Below, piece after piece: positions 11,430 through 23,557 of a DNA stretch of 64,000 bases (positions are counted from its first letter, which is position 1; every line of letters begins with the position of its first letter). Under the pieces are notes generated by a model that saw only the letters and a program-made list of their open reading frames with translations, was not told the origin of the DNA and searched no databases. The translations under genes were made by a program, and so were the position numbers. The DNA is from Areca catechu (taxonomy: Eukaryota > Streptophyta > Magnoliopsida > Arecales > Arecaceae): the NCBI GenBank assembly GCA_021397845.1, contig CM038053.1:141002541-141066540 (forward strand), given 5' to 3'.

Positions 11430-13644
11430 TGTTAGATGTATGCCCTAAAAGCCAAGTTGGCTTGACACATTATAATTTTTAGGGCATGAACTTTGTACTT
11501 AATTTTTCTTATTAATAAAAGGGCATTATTTTCATTCATATTGATGTGTCTATGAATCGTCCATGGAGTTAATGGGCAATGACACATATTCTCAAGAGTT
11601 GAAAATCTGAGGCATGTTTCTTTATAGATTAACTCCTAAAATCTCATGATTGTTGGAATATCATGAGGATGGTGATTGATCAATTAAAATCGATGCACAT
11701 ATCACTTTTCTTTATGGATAGATGAGTTTCTAACCTACAGTGTGGTGACACTAGAGTGAGAGTATAGATAGTTGATAGAGATCAACGGTACTGAGCGTGA
11801 CCAAGTATCAAAAGTTATACGGATGACTACTCACTCATTAATAACTTCCTGATGCTGTAGTTGTGTGAACAGTTTTTTGACATAGAGTATCTCAGCTACT
11901 CATAATAAGGTTGCTTTAGTTTGACATCATAAACACATGGTTTTTATCCATACGGGATCTTGCAGTGTTCGTTGGCTACAATAAGTTTATTGTAGGAGTA
12001 GGGTGATCACTTGTAGGGATCTATCAGCCTTAGTAGTAAGGTATAATCTTATGCAGCTTAATGTAACTAAGTCCAGAAGTCTATGGCCATTGCAGGATGA
12101 TAATGAAAACGATGTTTTCATTAGTATCACAATTGGACTTGAGTCGATTAAGTTAAGCATATGACTGATGGGTTTGACGAGTATCTGTAACCAACATCAT
12201 ATCAGAATTTTTGATAGAGGAACCGAATCACATGATAACTACAACTAGGGATTCCAATCTTATTCTACTGGGTTGCCACTACATACTGCTAGGTATCACT
12301 GGTAGATTGTGAGAGCCCATTGGATCATTCTCGGATTGATGATCCTGATTAAGGTTGAGTGGAAATTGTTTCTATCCATCGAAAGGAGTTTTGATGATAT
12401 ATAAAGCAGATTATAGCATGTCTATTACTAGACAAGATAGGACCTAAGGAATTATACACATTAGGAGCTGAAGTAACCAATCAGCAAATCAAAATATTAC
12501 TAAAATTAGCAATTTTAATACATTTGGACCTGATTGTAAATATTATAATTAATAAATTATGGATTAATTATTAATTGAATTAAATTAGATTTAATTTAAT
12601 TTAGTTAGACTCAATTAATTGATCCTAATTGAGTTAGGTCAATAACCTTTTCGAAATGGTTCGATCAGATTTAAAATTGGCTTCGATTTAACTGTCAAAT
12701 CAATTTATTTGGACTATGATTTAGAGTCTAGTTGGACTGGGACTCTCTTTCCTTGTCTCTTCATGTCTCCACATGCCAACCAAGTGGGCCCAAGTGTTTG
12801 TGTGACAAAAAAAAAGTGGGCATGAAAAGAGGAGGGCGCAAAGAGTTTGGCATGAAGAATTGTGAGAGAGGGAGGAGTCTTTTTGTTCTACTCCACTTAA
12901 TTTTCAACCAGTTGAAATTAAACACCAGTCTTTTGGCTTTGTGGGATGGAAGAATTAAATTATAAAAGGAGAAAGGGTGGCTGACCATAAGAGAGTTTTT
13001 GACTTATGCTTTTGGCATGAATATTTCTCTTGGGTGTGAATATTCTCTTGGGCATCAATAGCATATAATCTCTCTCCTAGGGTGCCATTCTCCTCTCCCT
13101 TTTATTTGTTTTCTTCTTCCTTGTATGAGATCTAGAGAGATATTCTACAAGAGAAAGAAGAAAGAAAGAGGTCCTACATCTTGCAAATCTCAGTTTGCAA
13201 GATACAAGCCAATTCAAGAAAAGCCGGTCCAGATTCTGATCGGCACAATTTTTAAAGTGACTGATTTGTTGAAAGAGGAGAGGGCTGCAAGGATCTAGCA
13301 GTCCGGTGCTCTCTATGACTCGGTTATGTGAGCTCTGTGTGAATACCAGCAGAGGCCGAGCGATTGTGTGGCTTCGGTAGAATCCCGGTTTCAAAAGCAG
13401 ATTGACATGTTTTTCAAAGCAGGTCAGGATAGCGATATGGGTAAGTTTTATGTTTAAAATAAATTTATTTTTAGATCTGATATTTTTTTCATAATTACAG
13501 CATGTTAGGAATTTATGATGAATAGATTAGATTTATTTATAAATTACATTATTAGATATAAAATATTTTTATATCTACTTCCGCTACGTCAGGCTTTTGT
13601 TGCCTTATCGATTGCAAAATATTGTTCCTAGGAGAAATCCAATA
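11430..13644 (+). repeat. 5' LTR of element E
   Basis: Starts TGTTAGATGTATGCCC. It matches, piece by piece, 21495-21998, 23558-24257 and 33974-34861. A TATA box TATAAAAGG lies at 12961-12969 and again near 34194 in the 3' copy. This uninterrupted copy is what allows the insertion points of I and J in the 3' copy to be read. Confidence 0.88.
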
Positions 13645-13645
13645 G

Positions 13646-13657
13646 TGGTATCAGAGC
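13646..13657 (+). promoter_or_regulatory. Primer binding site of element E
   Basis: A perfect TGGTATCAGAGC one base after the LTR. Confidence 0.93.
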
Positions 13658-14015
13658 CATGGTTTTCCTTTTTTTAACATGCATGGATGTTAATCAGATC
13701 TGAAACATATTCAGATTAGATATATAGATTATGATTGTATCAAATCTATGCTGAATATGAGATTATTCTAGCATTGAATTGTTATGTTTTGAAAACTACT
13801 TTCAAAATAAAAATCATAATTATTAGATCTGATATTAAAAATTATAATCTGAAAATTAATTGATCAAAGGTTGCACAAAGTGATTATAAGGTTGTCCTAC
13901 TGTAGGGTTTACCCCCTATAGTGCACACGTTGTCCTACTTTGATGTATACCTATTTTTGAAAAAGGATTTTCAAAAGAGTTTTGGTCGATTTATGATAAC
14001 ATATGTAATGTATTG
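13658..14015 (+). other. Leader of element E, left part
   Basis: AT-rich untranslated leader with no gene. It resumes after solo LTR H at 16552 and runs to the gag start at 17722. The 16552-17721 part is also non-coding and resembles the leader of F. Confidence 0.75.
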
Positions 14016-14139
14016 TGATATGGCTACATCGCTGACGTGGGGCGCGTGTCAGGTCCAGCTGGACACGGTCAGTACCACGTGAATTTTTTCTTTCAAAAGA
14101 TTTCCCGTTCGGGAAGAAGTGCTCCTGCTCCTTCGCCGG

Positions 14140-15780
14140 CTGGCGCACGAAGATGGGTCCACCTCGGTAGAAGTCGAGCACCTCTCTGCCGCTCCGCCAG
14201 GTGTCCACCCAGGAGGGGTCCACCTCGGCCGAAGTTGGCAGTCCCTCGCTCCCTCGCCAGGTGGCACCCCGAGACGGGTCCACCTCGGTCGAGGTCGAGC
14301 TGGGCCCTTCTGCTCCTCCGCCAGGTGGCTTCCAAAGACGGGTCCACCTCGGCCAAAGTCGAGCACCTCTCTGCCGCTCTGCCAGGTGTCCACCCAGGAG
14401 GGGTCCACCTCGACCGATGCTGGCGGCCCCTCATTCCCTCGCCAGGTGGAACCCCGAGATGGGTCCACCTCAGTCGAGGTCGAGCCCGCTCTCCTGCTCC
14501 TCCACTAGGTAGCACCCGAAGACAGGTCCACCTCGGTCGAAGTCGAGCACCTCTCTGCCGCTCCACCAGGTATCCACCCAGGAGGGGTCCAACTCGGCCA
14601 AAGCTGGCGGCCCCTTGCTCCCTCGCCAGGTGGCACCCCGAGATGGGTCCACCTTGGTCGAGGTCGAGCCGGGCTCTCCTGCTCCTCCGCCAGGTGGCAC
14701 CCGAAGATGGGTCCATCTCGGTCGAAGTCGAGCACCTCTCTACCATCCACCTGGTGTCCACCCAGGAGGGGTCCACCTCGACCGAAGCGGGCAGCCCCTA
14801 GCTCCCTCGCCAGTTGGCACCCCGAGACGGGTCCACCTCGATCGAGGTAGAGCCGGGCCCTCCTACTCCTCCGCCAGGTGGCACCCGAAGACGGGTCCAC
14901 CTCAGTCGAAGTCGAGCACCTCTTTGCTGCTCCGCTAGATGTCCACCCATAAGGGGTCCACCTCAGCCGAAGCTGGAGGCCCCTCGCTCCCTCGCCAGGT
15001 GGCACCTCGAGATGGGTCCATCTCGGCCGAGGTTGAACCGGGCCCTCCTGCTCCTCCGCCAGGTGGAACCCGAAGATGGGTCGACCTCGGTCGAAGTCGA
15101 GCACCTCTCTGCCACTCCGCCAGGTGTCCACCCAGGAGGGGTCCACCTCGGTCGAAGCTGGCGGCCCCTCGCTCCCTCACTAGGTGGCACCCCGAGACGG
15201 GTCCACCTCGGCGAGGTCGAGTCGGGCCCTCCTGCTCCTCCGCCCGGTGGCACTCGAAGATGGCTCCACCTCAATCAAAGTCGAGCATCTCTCTAGCTCC
15301 ACCAGGTGTCCACCCAGGAGGGGTCCACCTCGACCGACATTGGCGGCCACTCGCTTCCTCGCCAGGTGGCACCCCGAGATGGGTCCACCTCAACCGAGGT
15401 CGAGCCGGGTCCTCTTGCTCCTGCACCTGGTGGCACCCGAAGATGGGTCCACCTTGATCGAAGTCGAGCACCTTTCTGCCGCTCCGCCAGGTGTCCACCT
15501 AGGAGGGGTCCACCTCGGTCGAAGTCGAGCACCTCTCTGTCGCTCTGCCAGGTGTCCACCCAGGAGGGGTCCACCTCGACCGAAGCTGGCGGTCCCTCGC
15601 TCCCTCGCCAAGTGGCACCCCAAGACGGGTCCACCTAGGTCGAGGTCGAGCCGGGCCCTCCTGCTCCTTCGCCAGGTGGCACCCGAAGACAGGTCCACCT
15701 CGGCCGAAGTTGAGCCTCTCTCTGCCACTCCGCTAGGTGGCACTCCCTGACGGGTCCAACTCGACCGAGGTCAGCCCAAC
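14140..15780 (+). repeat. Tandem repeat of ~184 bp built from three ~61-bp subrepeats
   Basis: The phrase 'cgaagtcgagcacctct' and its variants recur with spacings of 184-185 bp (anchors near 14161, 14346, 14530, 14715, 14899, 15084, 15268, 15451). A short extra subunit lies near 15512 and one more period reaches 15697. Each period has three related ~61-bp units, each opening around 'gggtccacctcg' and differing in the following words. The array lacks stop codons in several frames, which creates long false frames on both strands. Confidence 0.9.
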
Positions 15781-16161
15781 TCTACAAAGCATCGGGGAAG
15801 CAAAGATATGATTTGCAAGGTCGCCACTAGAGCTGGCGCGCGCCGTGCCCCGTAGGGGGCGCCAGTACGGCCTGCAGTGACATGCGAAACCTCGTTTACA
15901 CTAGTCAACGGGGCCCCGCAATCGAGGAACTAAATTCTTATGGACAAGAGCCTGAAACGGCTGGAAGCCCACCGTCAACGCCTCGAAAGGAGAGCTCCCG
16001 CACTCAGCCCAAAGCCTCACCAGTCTTCCCCCTTTCGTGATACACGACAGACGAGGCGGTCCGGCCACTTAGCTCCCGGACCTGAAGTAGAGGGGGGCGG
16101 AGAAGGTCTAGTGGTTGAGGGAGCCCCCTGAAAGGAAGGCGAGCTTAAGGCAGTTCGATGA

Positions 16162-16169
16162 TATAAAAG
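16162..16169 (+). promoter_or_regulatory. TATA box of LTR H
   Basis: TATAAAAG lies ~380 bp before the LTR end and downstream of the repeat array, as expected for the U3/R boundary of a plus-oriented LTR. Confidence 0.6.
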
Positions 16170-16551
16170 GGATGGTAAAAACGAGCGGAGGGATAAGTCA
16201 GGAGAGGGAGAAAACACCAAGAGAACGATCCTGGGAGGCCTGATGAAGTCCTCAGGCGTGAGCTCGGTGAACCCAGTGTAGGAAGCCGGGCTTCAACTCT
16301 CCTCTTCCCCACACTTCTTTCGTTTACATCTCCTCTAAGCACGGGAATCCTTCGAGAACCCGCCTTAGGGGTTCTGTTCCATCTCGCCGCTCTCTAACTT
16401 GACCGTCGGTCTGTCTCCGCCGGAACCCCCGGCCAGGGTCTCTGACTTTGTTTTACAGGTCCGGAAGCTTGGAGATCTCAAGGTGAGAGAGTCCGAGACC
16501 GGTGCCAGCTCAAGAGCTATAGGCCACCGCGGTGAGATCGGCAACATATTG

Positions 16552-17721
16552 TTAAGCATGTTTTAGATCTATTTAATTATATTAGATATAGTTTAATTAT
16601 ATGATCTAACATGATGATGTATGTGATGCACCAAATTAGGTTTAGATCTTAAATTTGATTCATGATCATAAGCCATTAAAGTCATGCATTTGAACATATT
16701 TTAAAATTGATTTGATCAGAAAATTAAATAGGAGCATGAGGGTTTGGGTTGAACAAATTAGGTCTAGTCACCTTAAAATTATTTTTAGATGAAGTCTAGT
16801 CAGATCGATTCAATTGATTATGAATCGATAAGTTAAGATCTAATCTGGCTCAGTGATGAGCCCAGATTACTAGGTTGACCTAATTGAATCTTATCAATCA
16901 ATTAGTGTCTAAGAAAGGTTTTGATCATGATTTTTAATTGGGGCTAACTCTTTCTTAACCAACTAGTTTGGTGGAAAGAGGGTATATGGCAGAACCCTCC
17001 CATGTATCAAACTGACCTGGCCAATTTGGTTGATTAAGTTTTCAATAGGATCACTTTTGATTTGAGTTCACCCATTCTAGTAATTTTAAATCAGACATGA
17101 GATTATGCTACTTGAGGTATTTGGTCAGACATGATTTGCCTGATCAATTTAGAAGAGACCTGAACCTTAGCTTCCCATAAATATTAAGTCTTGGGACTTC
17201 CACCATTGTAAGTGTGCGGGTGTCCTACTAGTGTTGATTATTCTTGACTGGTTATAGTGGTCTAGTTGCATCAGGAAGACAACCACCCTATTAAGAATGA
17301 GAATTTGCTAGGCACTAATGGAGTTGGGCCCAATAAACGGGCACGTTGAGGGACTCAATAATGGCTTTGTCTAGCAGGAATGGTGGGTCTGACCTAACTA
17401 ATGATTAGACCAATAAACAGGCACGTTGAGGTTCCATGATTTAGAGACCAAGATGCTACCATTTGTATTAGATACATTGGACAAGAGTTAGCTACTTTAT
17501 GGTATAGCTATTCCAATAACCGGGCATGGTAAGGTGTCGCACATCGATAGGACCTAGCACCCACTAGAAACCTAAAGATGCAGGATTTTTGTATCTCCAT
17601 GGGGAGTGTGAGAGATCCGAGAAAATAGTGAGAGTTCTAAAATTATTTTTAAAGATCCTAGAATAATTTTATAATAAAGTATAAACATCTAATTTGAATC
17701 ATCTACTCTTGCAATTAACCA
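16552..17721 (+). other. Leader of element E, right part
   Basis: Non-coding. It shares several phrases with 6630-7600 (element F) and weaker ones with the leaders of A and B, such as 'ttaattgg' and 'tggccaattt'. Nothing else was recognised. Confidence 0.7.
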
Positions 17722-18590
17722 TGTCTGCTTCAAATCCCATAGCCCGTATTCTAGAGACAAACTGACTTGTAGGCCTTAATTTCAAAGATTGGTTGAAATA
17801 TATCAAATTATTTTGAATTTTGAGAAGTTGGGCTTTGTGCTTGACTAGGAACCCCCCATCTTACCTGACCATCCAAATGCTCGTTAAATGATTGCATATG
17901 AAAAATGGATGAAAGATGATAATAAGGTTAAGTGTTACATGTTGGCCTCAATGTCAAATGAATTACAGAGCCAACATGAGGATATGCCAACTGCTAATCG
18001 ATTCTAATTCACCTACAAGAGTTATATGTCGAACAAAGTTGGATTGCGCACTTTGAGGTGTCAAAAAGGCTTTTCAATAGTAAGATGCTTGAAGGGCAGT
18101 CCATCCATGATCATTGTTTGTCAATGATCAAGGACATAAAATAGCTTGAGAAGCTAGGCATTGTTATTCACAAGGAGCTTCAGGTGGATTTGATCCTCCA
18201 GTCCTTGACTAGTTCATATGCTCAGTTTGTTATGAACTATAATATGAATAAGTTGAATTACACTTTACCTGAATTATTGATCATGTTGGTAAGCAATGAG
18301 GGGACCTTGAAGAGTTCAAGGGGCTCTGTTTTCTCTATGGAGCAATCTTCCTCCAAAAAAAAGTCTACTTGGAAGAAGAAAAAATCTGCAAAAAAGTAGA
18401 AAAAGGAGAACAAATAGAAGAAGAAGGATACTCCCAAGAAAGTCAAGGTTAGCAAAGAAAAATGTTTCCATTGCAATACAGATGGCCACTGAAAAAGAAA
18501 TTGTCTTCTCTACCTGGAAAGCTTAAAGAAACAGAAGGAGGATACACCTTCTAAAGGTAAGTCCATACTCGTTATTGAATCTAACATAAC
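17722..18590 (+). pseudogene. Element E gag
   Basis: The ATG at 17722 opens a copia gag: 'MSASNPIARILETN' with the usual 'NFKDWLKYIK' box, then 'KCYMLASMSNELQ', then 'EGQSIHDHCLSMIKDI' and 'LTSSYAQFVMNYNMNKLNYTLPELL'. A Lys-rich tract (~18355-18450) precedes a zinc knuckle 'CFHCNTDGHxKRNC' near 18466-18505, in which the Trp position is a stop. Several further stops and at least one frame change are present. The region 18184-18399 remains open. It would form the capsid/nucleocapsid of the element. Confidence 0.82.
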
Positions 18591-20080
18591 GGTTTCATCT
18601 ACTTCAGTCAGATTTTAAACTTTGGCTCTAGTGCTCATATAAGCATTTCAATGCAGGGCCTGAAAAGAAGTAGAATGCTGAGAGAAGGTGAGATGGTCCT
18701 ACGTGTCGGAAATGGAGCAAAAGTTGCTGCACAAGCCATTGGATCAAATCTCTTACGTTACCTTTAGGATTTAGATTAGTACATAGTGACTGTTATTTTG
18801 TGCCTGAAGCTAGTAGAAATTTGATTTCTGTCTCTGTGCTAGCATAGGAAGGATTTGAATTTACATTCAATAAAGACTTTCATAATATTTATTTGAAAAA
18901 TAAATTGGTTGCAGCAAAAGCTATTTTAGTTGACAGTCTCTATCATTTGCATGTTGATGCATCTTTGAATATTAATAAGAAAATTAAAGTGAATGCCATA
19001 GGACATAAACATGCTAGAGATGACCTAAATGAAAATATATGTGGCATCTAAAGCTCGGTCATATTGGTGAAGATGGAATTAACAAACTGGAAAGGGATGG
19101 GATCCTAGATTCAGTTAATTCTGAATCATATCTACCTTTTAAGTCATGTCTTCTAGGAAAAATGACCAAGTTACCCTTTGTAGGACATGGGAAGAGGGCC
19201 ATAGATTTACTTTCTCTAGTACACACTAATGTGTGTGGTCCATTTGTTGTGCACTCCAGGGGTAGTTTTTACTACTTCATAACCTTTATTGATGATTATT
19301 CATGGTATGGTTATGTGTTTCTTATGAGACACAAATCTGAAGCTTTTGAAAAGTTCAAGGAATTCAAATATGAGGTAGAAAAACAAACTTGTAAAACCCT
19401 TAAGGTTCTTCGATCAGATCGATGAGATGAATACCTTAGTAGGAAATTTTTAGGTTATCTTAAGGATAATGGCATAGTCTCATAATGGACTTCATCTAGT
19501 ACACCTCAGCCCAATGGGGTGTCTGAGAGGAGAAATAGAATACTATTAGATATGGTCCAATCTATGATGTGCTTCACTGACTTGCCATTATTTTTTTTGG
19601 GATATGCTCTATAAACTTCAATCTATGTTTTAAATAGAGTTCCATATAAATCTGTTTCCACCACACCATATGAGATTTGGCATGGCAAGAAACCAAGTCT
19701 TGCTCATTTCAAGATTTGGGAATGTCCAGCCTATGTCAAAAGACTAATGGTGGATTAGTTAGAATCTACATCTATGAAAGCTTGGTTTATAGGATATCCT
19801 AAAGAAATTTTAGGGTGTTACTTTTACCTTCCAAAAGATCATAATGTGATTGTGAGCAGACATGCCACATTTCTTGAAAAATAGTTTATTCATGAAGGTG
19901 GTAGTGGGAGGTTAATTAAACTCGATGAGAAAGTCTTTGAGAGTAGCCAGCTATAGATTAGATTGAACCCAATCAACCAATTTATATAAATGCTCTTCTA
20001 CGTCGTAGGTCTATTAGAGTCTCCAAACCTCCTGAAAGGTACTTGGGTATGCATAGAGGATATAAAAGAAATGTTTCTTA
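18591..20080 (+). pseudogene. Element E protease, pre-integrase and integrase
   Basis: The protease is poorly preserved. 'CYFVPEASRNLISVSVLA' marks the segment after it. The pre-integrase domain and integrase core occupy 19039-19425 ('MWHLKLGHIGEDGINKL', 'SCLLGKMTKLPFVGHG', 'HTNVCGPF', 'FITFIDDYSWYGYVFLMRHKSEAF'). The end of the core follows with 'SSTPQPNGVSERRNR', and the C-terminal segment 'TTPYEIWHGKKPS' and 'IWECPAYVKR' is around 19500-19760. Stops interrupt it at several points. Family: Ty1/copia, near A and B. Confidence 0.82.
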
Positions 20081-21480
20081 TTGGGGACAAAGAATCAATT
20101 AATTGATCCTAAGACTTATGATGAGGTGATGTCAGACATCGACTCTGAGAAATGGTTGAATGCTACGAGGTCGAAAATTGAATCAATGTATTATAACCAA
20201 GTATGGTTCTTAGTGGATCCACCAGAGGTATTGTACCTATTGGTTGTAAATGCACCTATAAAAGAAAAATAGATGTAGATGGTAAGGTAGAGACTTTTAA
20301 AGCTAGGTTAGTGGTGAAAGGGTATAGTTAACATGAGGCATTGATTATCATGACACCTTTTCACTAGTAGCTATGCTGAAACCCATTTGTACATTGCTTG
20401 CAATTTCAGCATATCATGATTATGAGATATTGGCAGATGGATATGAAAACTGCATTCCTAAATGGATATCTTGAGGAAGATGTCTATATGGAGCAACCTT
20501 TGGGTTTCACATCCAATGATGAAGATCAAAAGGTCTGCAAGCTACATAGATCAATCTACGGGTTGAAGCAAGCTTCTCGGAGTTGGAATACTCATTTTGA
20601 TGAAGCAATCAAATCGTTTGATTTTATCAAGAATGAGGATGCCATGTGTTTATAGGAAGGCCAGTGGGAGGGCGGTGACATTCCTCGTATTGTACGGGAT
20701 GACATCCTCCTTATAGGGAATGATATTCCCATGTTGACTTCAGTCAAAAGTTGGTTATCTAATGAATTCTCTATGAAAGACTTATGTGAAGCATCTTATA
20801 TTTTCGGGATTATGGTCTATAGAGATAGATCTAATCGGATGCTTGTCCTTTCACAAAACTTGTACATAGAGGAAGTGCTGAAAAGATTAAGCATGGAGAA
20901 CTCTAAAAGAGGATTGTTACCTTTTCGGCATGGCATTAATCTCTTCAAGAAAATATCTTCTAACACACCTAAAGATATTCAATGCATGAGCAATATTTCA
21001 TATGCTTTGGCAATTGGAAGCTTATGTATGTCATGTTCTGTACTCGACCTGATATAGCTCTTGCTGTGAGCAGATATCAGTCAAATCCAGGTGAAGAACA
21101 CTGGATAGCTGTGAAGAACATCTTAAGTACTTGAGAAGGACTAACGATTTGTTCTTAGTCTTTGGAGGGAGTTCAGAATTAGGTATAAAGGGATATACAG
21201 ACTCAGACTTTATGTCTGATCCTGATGATAGAAAGTCTTCTACATCAGGGTCAATATTTTTATGCGATGGTGGGGCAACTAGTTAGAAAAGTTTCAAGTA
21301 GTCCATTATAGCAGATTCAATAATGGAAGCAGAGTACATCGCTGCCTCTGAAGCTGCAAAAGAAGCCTTCAGTACAAAAAGTTCATTGCAGAGCTTGGAG
21401 TGATGCCATCTGATGCCATCCCCATATATTGTGACAATAATGGTGTAATAGCTCTTGCTAAGGAGCCCAGGTCTCAAGAG
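20081..21480 (+). pseudogene. Element E reverse transcriptase and RNase H
   Basis: RT blocks are 'MKTAFLNGYLEEDVYMEQP' (near 20440) and 'VCKLHRSIYGLKQASRSWN' (near 20540). The catalytic YVDD region near 20690 is shifted or altered, with only 'DDILLIGND' readable. The thumb/connection 'SWLSNEFSMKDL' and 'FGIMVYRDRSNRMLVLSQ' is at 20731-21057. RNase H follows to ~21475 ('EAEYIAASEAAKEAF', 'YCDNNGVIALAKEPR'). Just after this the polypurine tract and the first ~115 bp of the 3' LTR are missing. Confidence 0.83.
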
Positions 21481-21998
21481 TTGAGAATCTGAGGCAAGTG
21501 TCTATGAATCGTCCATGGAGTTAATGGGCAATGACACATATTCTCAAAAGTTGAGAATCTGAGGCATGTGTCTTTATAGATTAACTCCTAAAATCTCCTA
21601 ATTATTGGAATATCACAAGGACTGTGATTGATCTGTTAAAATTGGTTTACAGATCACTTCCCTTTATGGGTTGATGAGTATCTGACCTATAGTGTGGTGA
21701 CACAGGAGTGAGAGTGCAGGTAGTTGATAGAGATCAACGGTACTGAGCGTGACCAAGTATAATAAGTTATATGGATGACTACTCACTCGTCAATAAATTC
21801 CTGATGCTATAGTTGTGTGAATAGTTCTTTGACCTAGAGTGTCTCAGGTACTCATAATAAGGTTGCTGTAATTTGACAACACAAATACATGGTTCCTATC
21901 CATACGGGACCTTGTGCTAGTCGTTGGCTATAGTAAGTTTATTGTTGGAGTAGGGTGTTCACTTGTAGGGATCTATCAGCCTTAGTAGTAAGGTATAT

Positions 21999-23557
21999 TG
22001 ATGGGGACATCGACCAGCCCAGCCCAGAAGCCAGTCCAGAACCTGAAGCCCAGCCCAGTCCAAACCATGAAGCCTTAGTCGATGCGTCACATATCCCGGA
22101 GCAGCATGGATCTCGGAGTAGGACGAATCTTGGAGCACATCCAAATGAAGATAAGCATAATTTTTTTATGGGTGTACGAGGGATTGGGATATTAGGATAT
22201 TCTTTTAGGATTTATCTCAATTATTTGAAAGTTGTTTTTATGATTTAGTTGGATTAGTTTATTTTAATAGTTTGAATGTATTAGGATTAAGGTTGAGGTA
22301 TCAAGATATCGGATATCTCAAAGTAGCCTATTTATTATTTTATCTATCAAATAAATTAAGATGATGAATTTTTGGGATGGAAAATTAAGAACTCCTGGTT
22401 AAGGAGAGGGTGCATCAGTCCTGGTTAAGGAGGGTGCTGATGCCCTACATGGTCACTCTAGTTAAGAGTGTGCGCTTAAGCCTGGGTGGGGAACCCAACC
22501 ATGATTTTTCTTTTTTTTTCCTAAATTTATCATTCGATCTTTCTTCTCCAAATATTATTCTTCATCCCTGCTCCTCTGTTTCTATGGATTACCAAACTCT
22601 TCTCTCTTCGCCATGCTGTTCCAATCCCGAACAGTCTAGTTCTCAAATACTCCAACCCATCATCAATCAACCATCGAGTAGTCTTTCACCAGATCCGCCC
22701 GACCACCTCTCCCTAGATCTGCCCGACGGAGCCAATCACTCCACTGCCCATTGTCACTACCTTTCTACTCCACCTCATCGACTCTGGCTCCCTCCAAAAA
22801 CATAACCACCATCGATGATATTGGGGCGCCATGGTGGAGGAGGGTGCTATCCCGATCCTGATCGATCTTCTCTTTAGCACCCTCGATGCCCAGAAGAATG
22901 TGGCCATCTACATCTGGTCCCTTGCCTCCATCGGTGGTGAGGAGATCCAATCCTCCATTGTCCAAGAAGGGGGGCCTGTAGCGGCTCATCGAGTTGCTCT
23001 GCAAGGCATCAGATCTGGAAGCATCGAGCATGCCTTAAGAGCGATCGATGCCCTCTCCACCTCCTCCGCCACCTCCAGAGCCCTTTCGTCACCGGGATTC
23101 TTTGCCCAACTCACCAATCTCATCCGCTGTGGCAGCGCCACCACCTAGCAGACGGCGACGGCGATTTTCTGTAACCTCTCTCCTGGTGACGGTGCCAAGC
23201 AGTCCATGGTCGGGTGCATGGCATCGCTCGTTAAGATGCTGGAGTACTCGATGTTGGCAAGCCCCTCCATAAGCCTCCCCTATCTCTGGCTTCTGTCTGT
23301 GGGGAAGAAGCATCCTACATGAATGTGAAGGCAAGGGGGCATATCGCACGGGTCTCAAAGCATAGCCGGTTTCCTCCTAATGCCGACTTTAGTGAAAAGA
23401 AATCATGAGAGGAAAAAAAAAGGATTTTATTTGAATAGAAAAAAAAAGAGTTGGGAAAATAATTTGGGTTTTGGTTTAACCTAGCCTAGGGTCGTTTCTT
23501 AAAGACCAACAACCCAATCTCCTAGAATAAATATTGATCGAGGTCTATCCCGCATCA
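21999..23557 (+). mobile_element. Solo LTR-like unit I carrying an ARM-repeat gene fragment
   Basis: Found by comparing E's two LTRs: the sequence 'gtaaggtata' and 'atgcagctta' is contiguous near 12035 but separated here. The insert starts TGATGGGGACATC and ends CCCGCATCA, matching the start and end of the J and G LTR families in plus orientation. The TSD is imperfect: ATAAT on the right, with the left flank reading ATAT before the TG. No PBS or polypurine tract was seen inside. It is either a solo LTR that captured a gene piece or a short non-autonomous element. Confidence 0.75.
22831..23290 (+). pseudogene. ARM-repeat (plant U-box-like) gene fragment inside I
   Basis: A clean frame (22831-23148, then in frame past one TAG) reads as armadillo repeats. 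It includes 'EEGAIPILIDLL', 'KNVAIYIWSLASIGGEE', 'VQEGG', 'ALRAIDALSTSS', then 'AIFCNLSPGD' and 'VGCMASLVKMLE'. In plants such repeats are best known from U-box E3 ligases and related ARM proteins. No U-box domain is visible. The 5' side (22585-22800) is Ser/Pro-rich in another frame, so a frameshift or an exon edge lies near 22810. Composition is more GC-rich than the flanks. It has no start of its own and no full domain set, so I call it a captured, dead fragment. Confidence 0.7.

Larger units (their letters stand above)
14016..16546 (+). mobile_element. Solo LTR H, GC-rich, inserted in the leader of E
   Basis: Starts TGATATGGC, ends GGCAACA, and is flanked by the perfect TSD TATTG (14011-14015 and 16547-16551). 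There is no PBS or coding sequence inside, so it is a solo LTR of ~2.53 kb left by LTR-LTR recombination. A TATA box at 16162-16169 gives plus orientation. About two thirds is a tandem repeat. Base composition is far more GC-rich than the surroundings. A long LTR of this kind is usual for large gypsy elements, but no internal region is left to name the lineage. Confidence 0.88.

Noticed and set aside
11430..11560. A TSD for E based on LTRs ending in AACA at 34864
   Set aside because: That choice gives flanks ATATA and TAGAC, which do not match; ending at CCAATA gives ATATA/ACATA and restores D's frame.
14037..15750. Many long open frames on both strands (up to 254 codons) in the GC-rich array
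   Set aside because: They are produced by the tandem repeat lacking stops in several frames; the peptides are periodic and have no start context or domain.
15940..16559. Several 60-70-codon frames after the repeat array
   Set aside because: They overlap the TATA box and R/U5 part of LTR H and show no coding features.
22410..22805. A 131-codon Ser/Pro-rich frame as an independent gene
   Set aside because: It sits in the same insert just upstream of the ARM frame and may be its shifted 5' part; nothing supports a separate gene.
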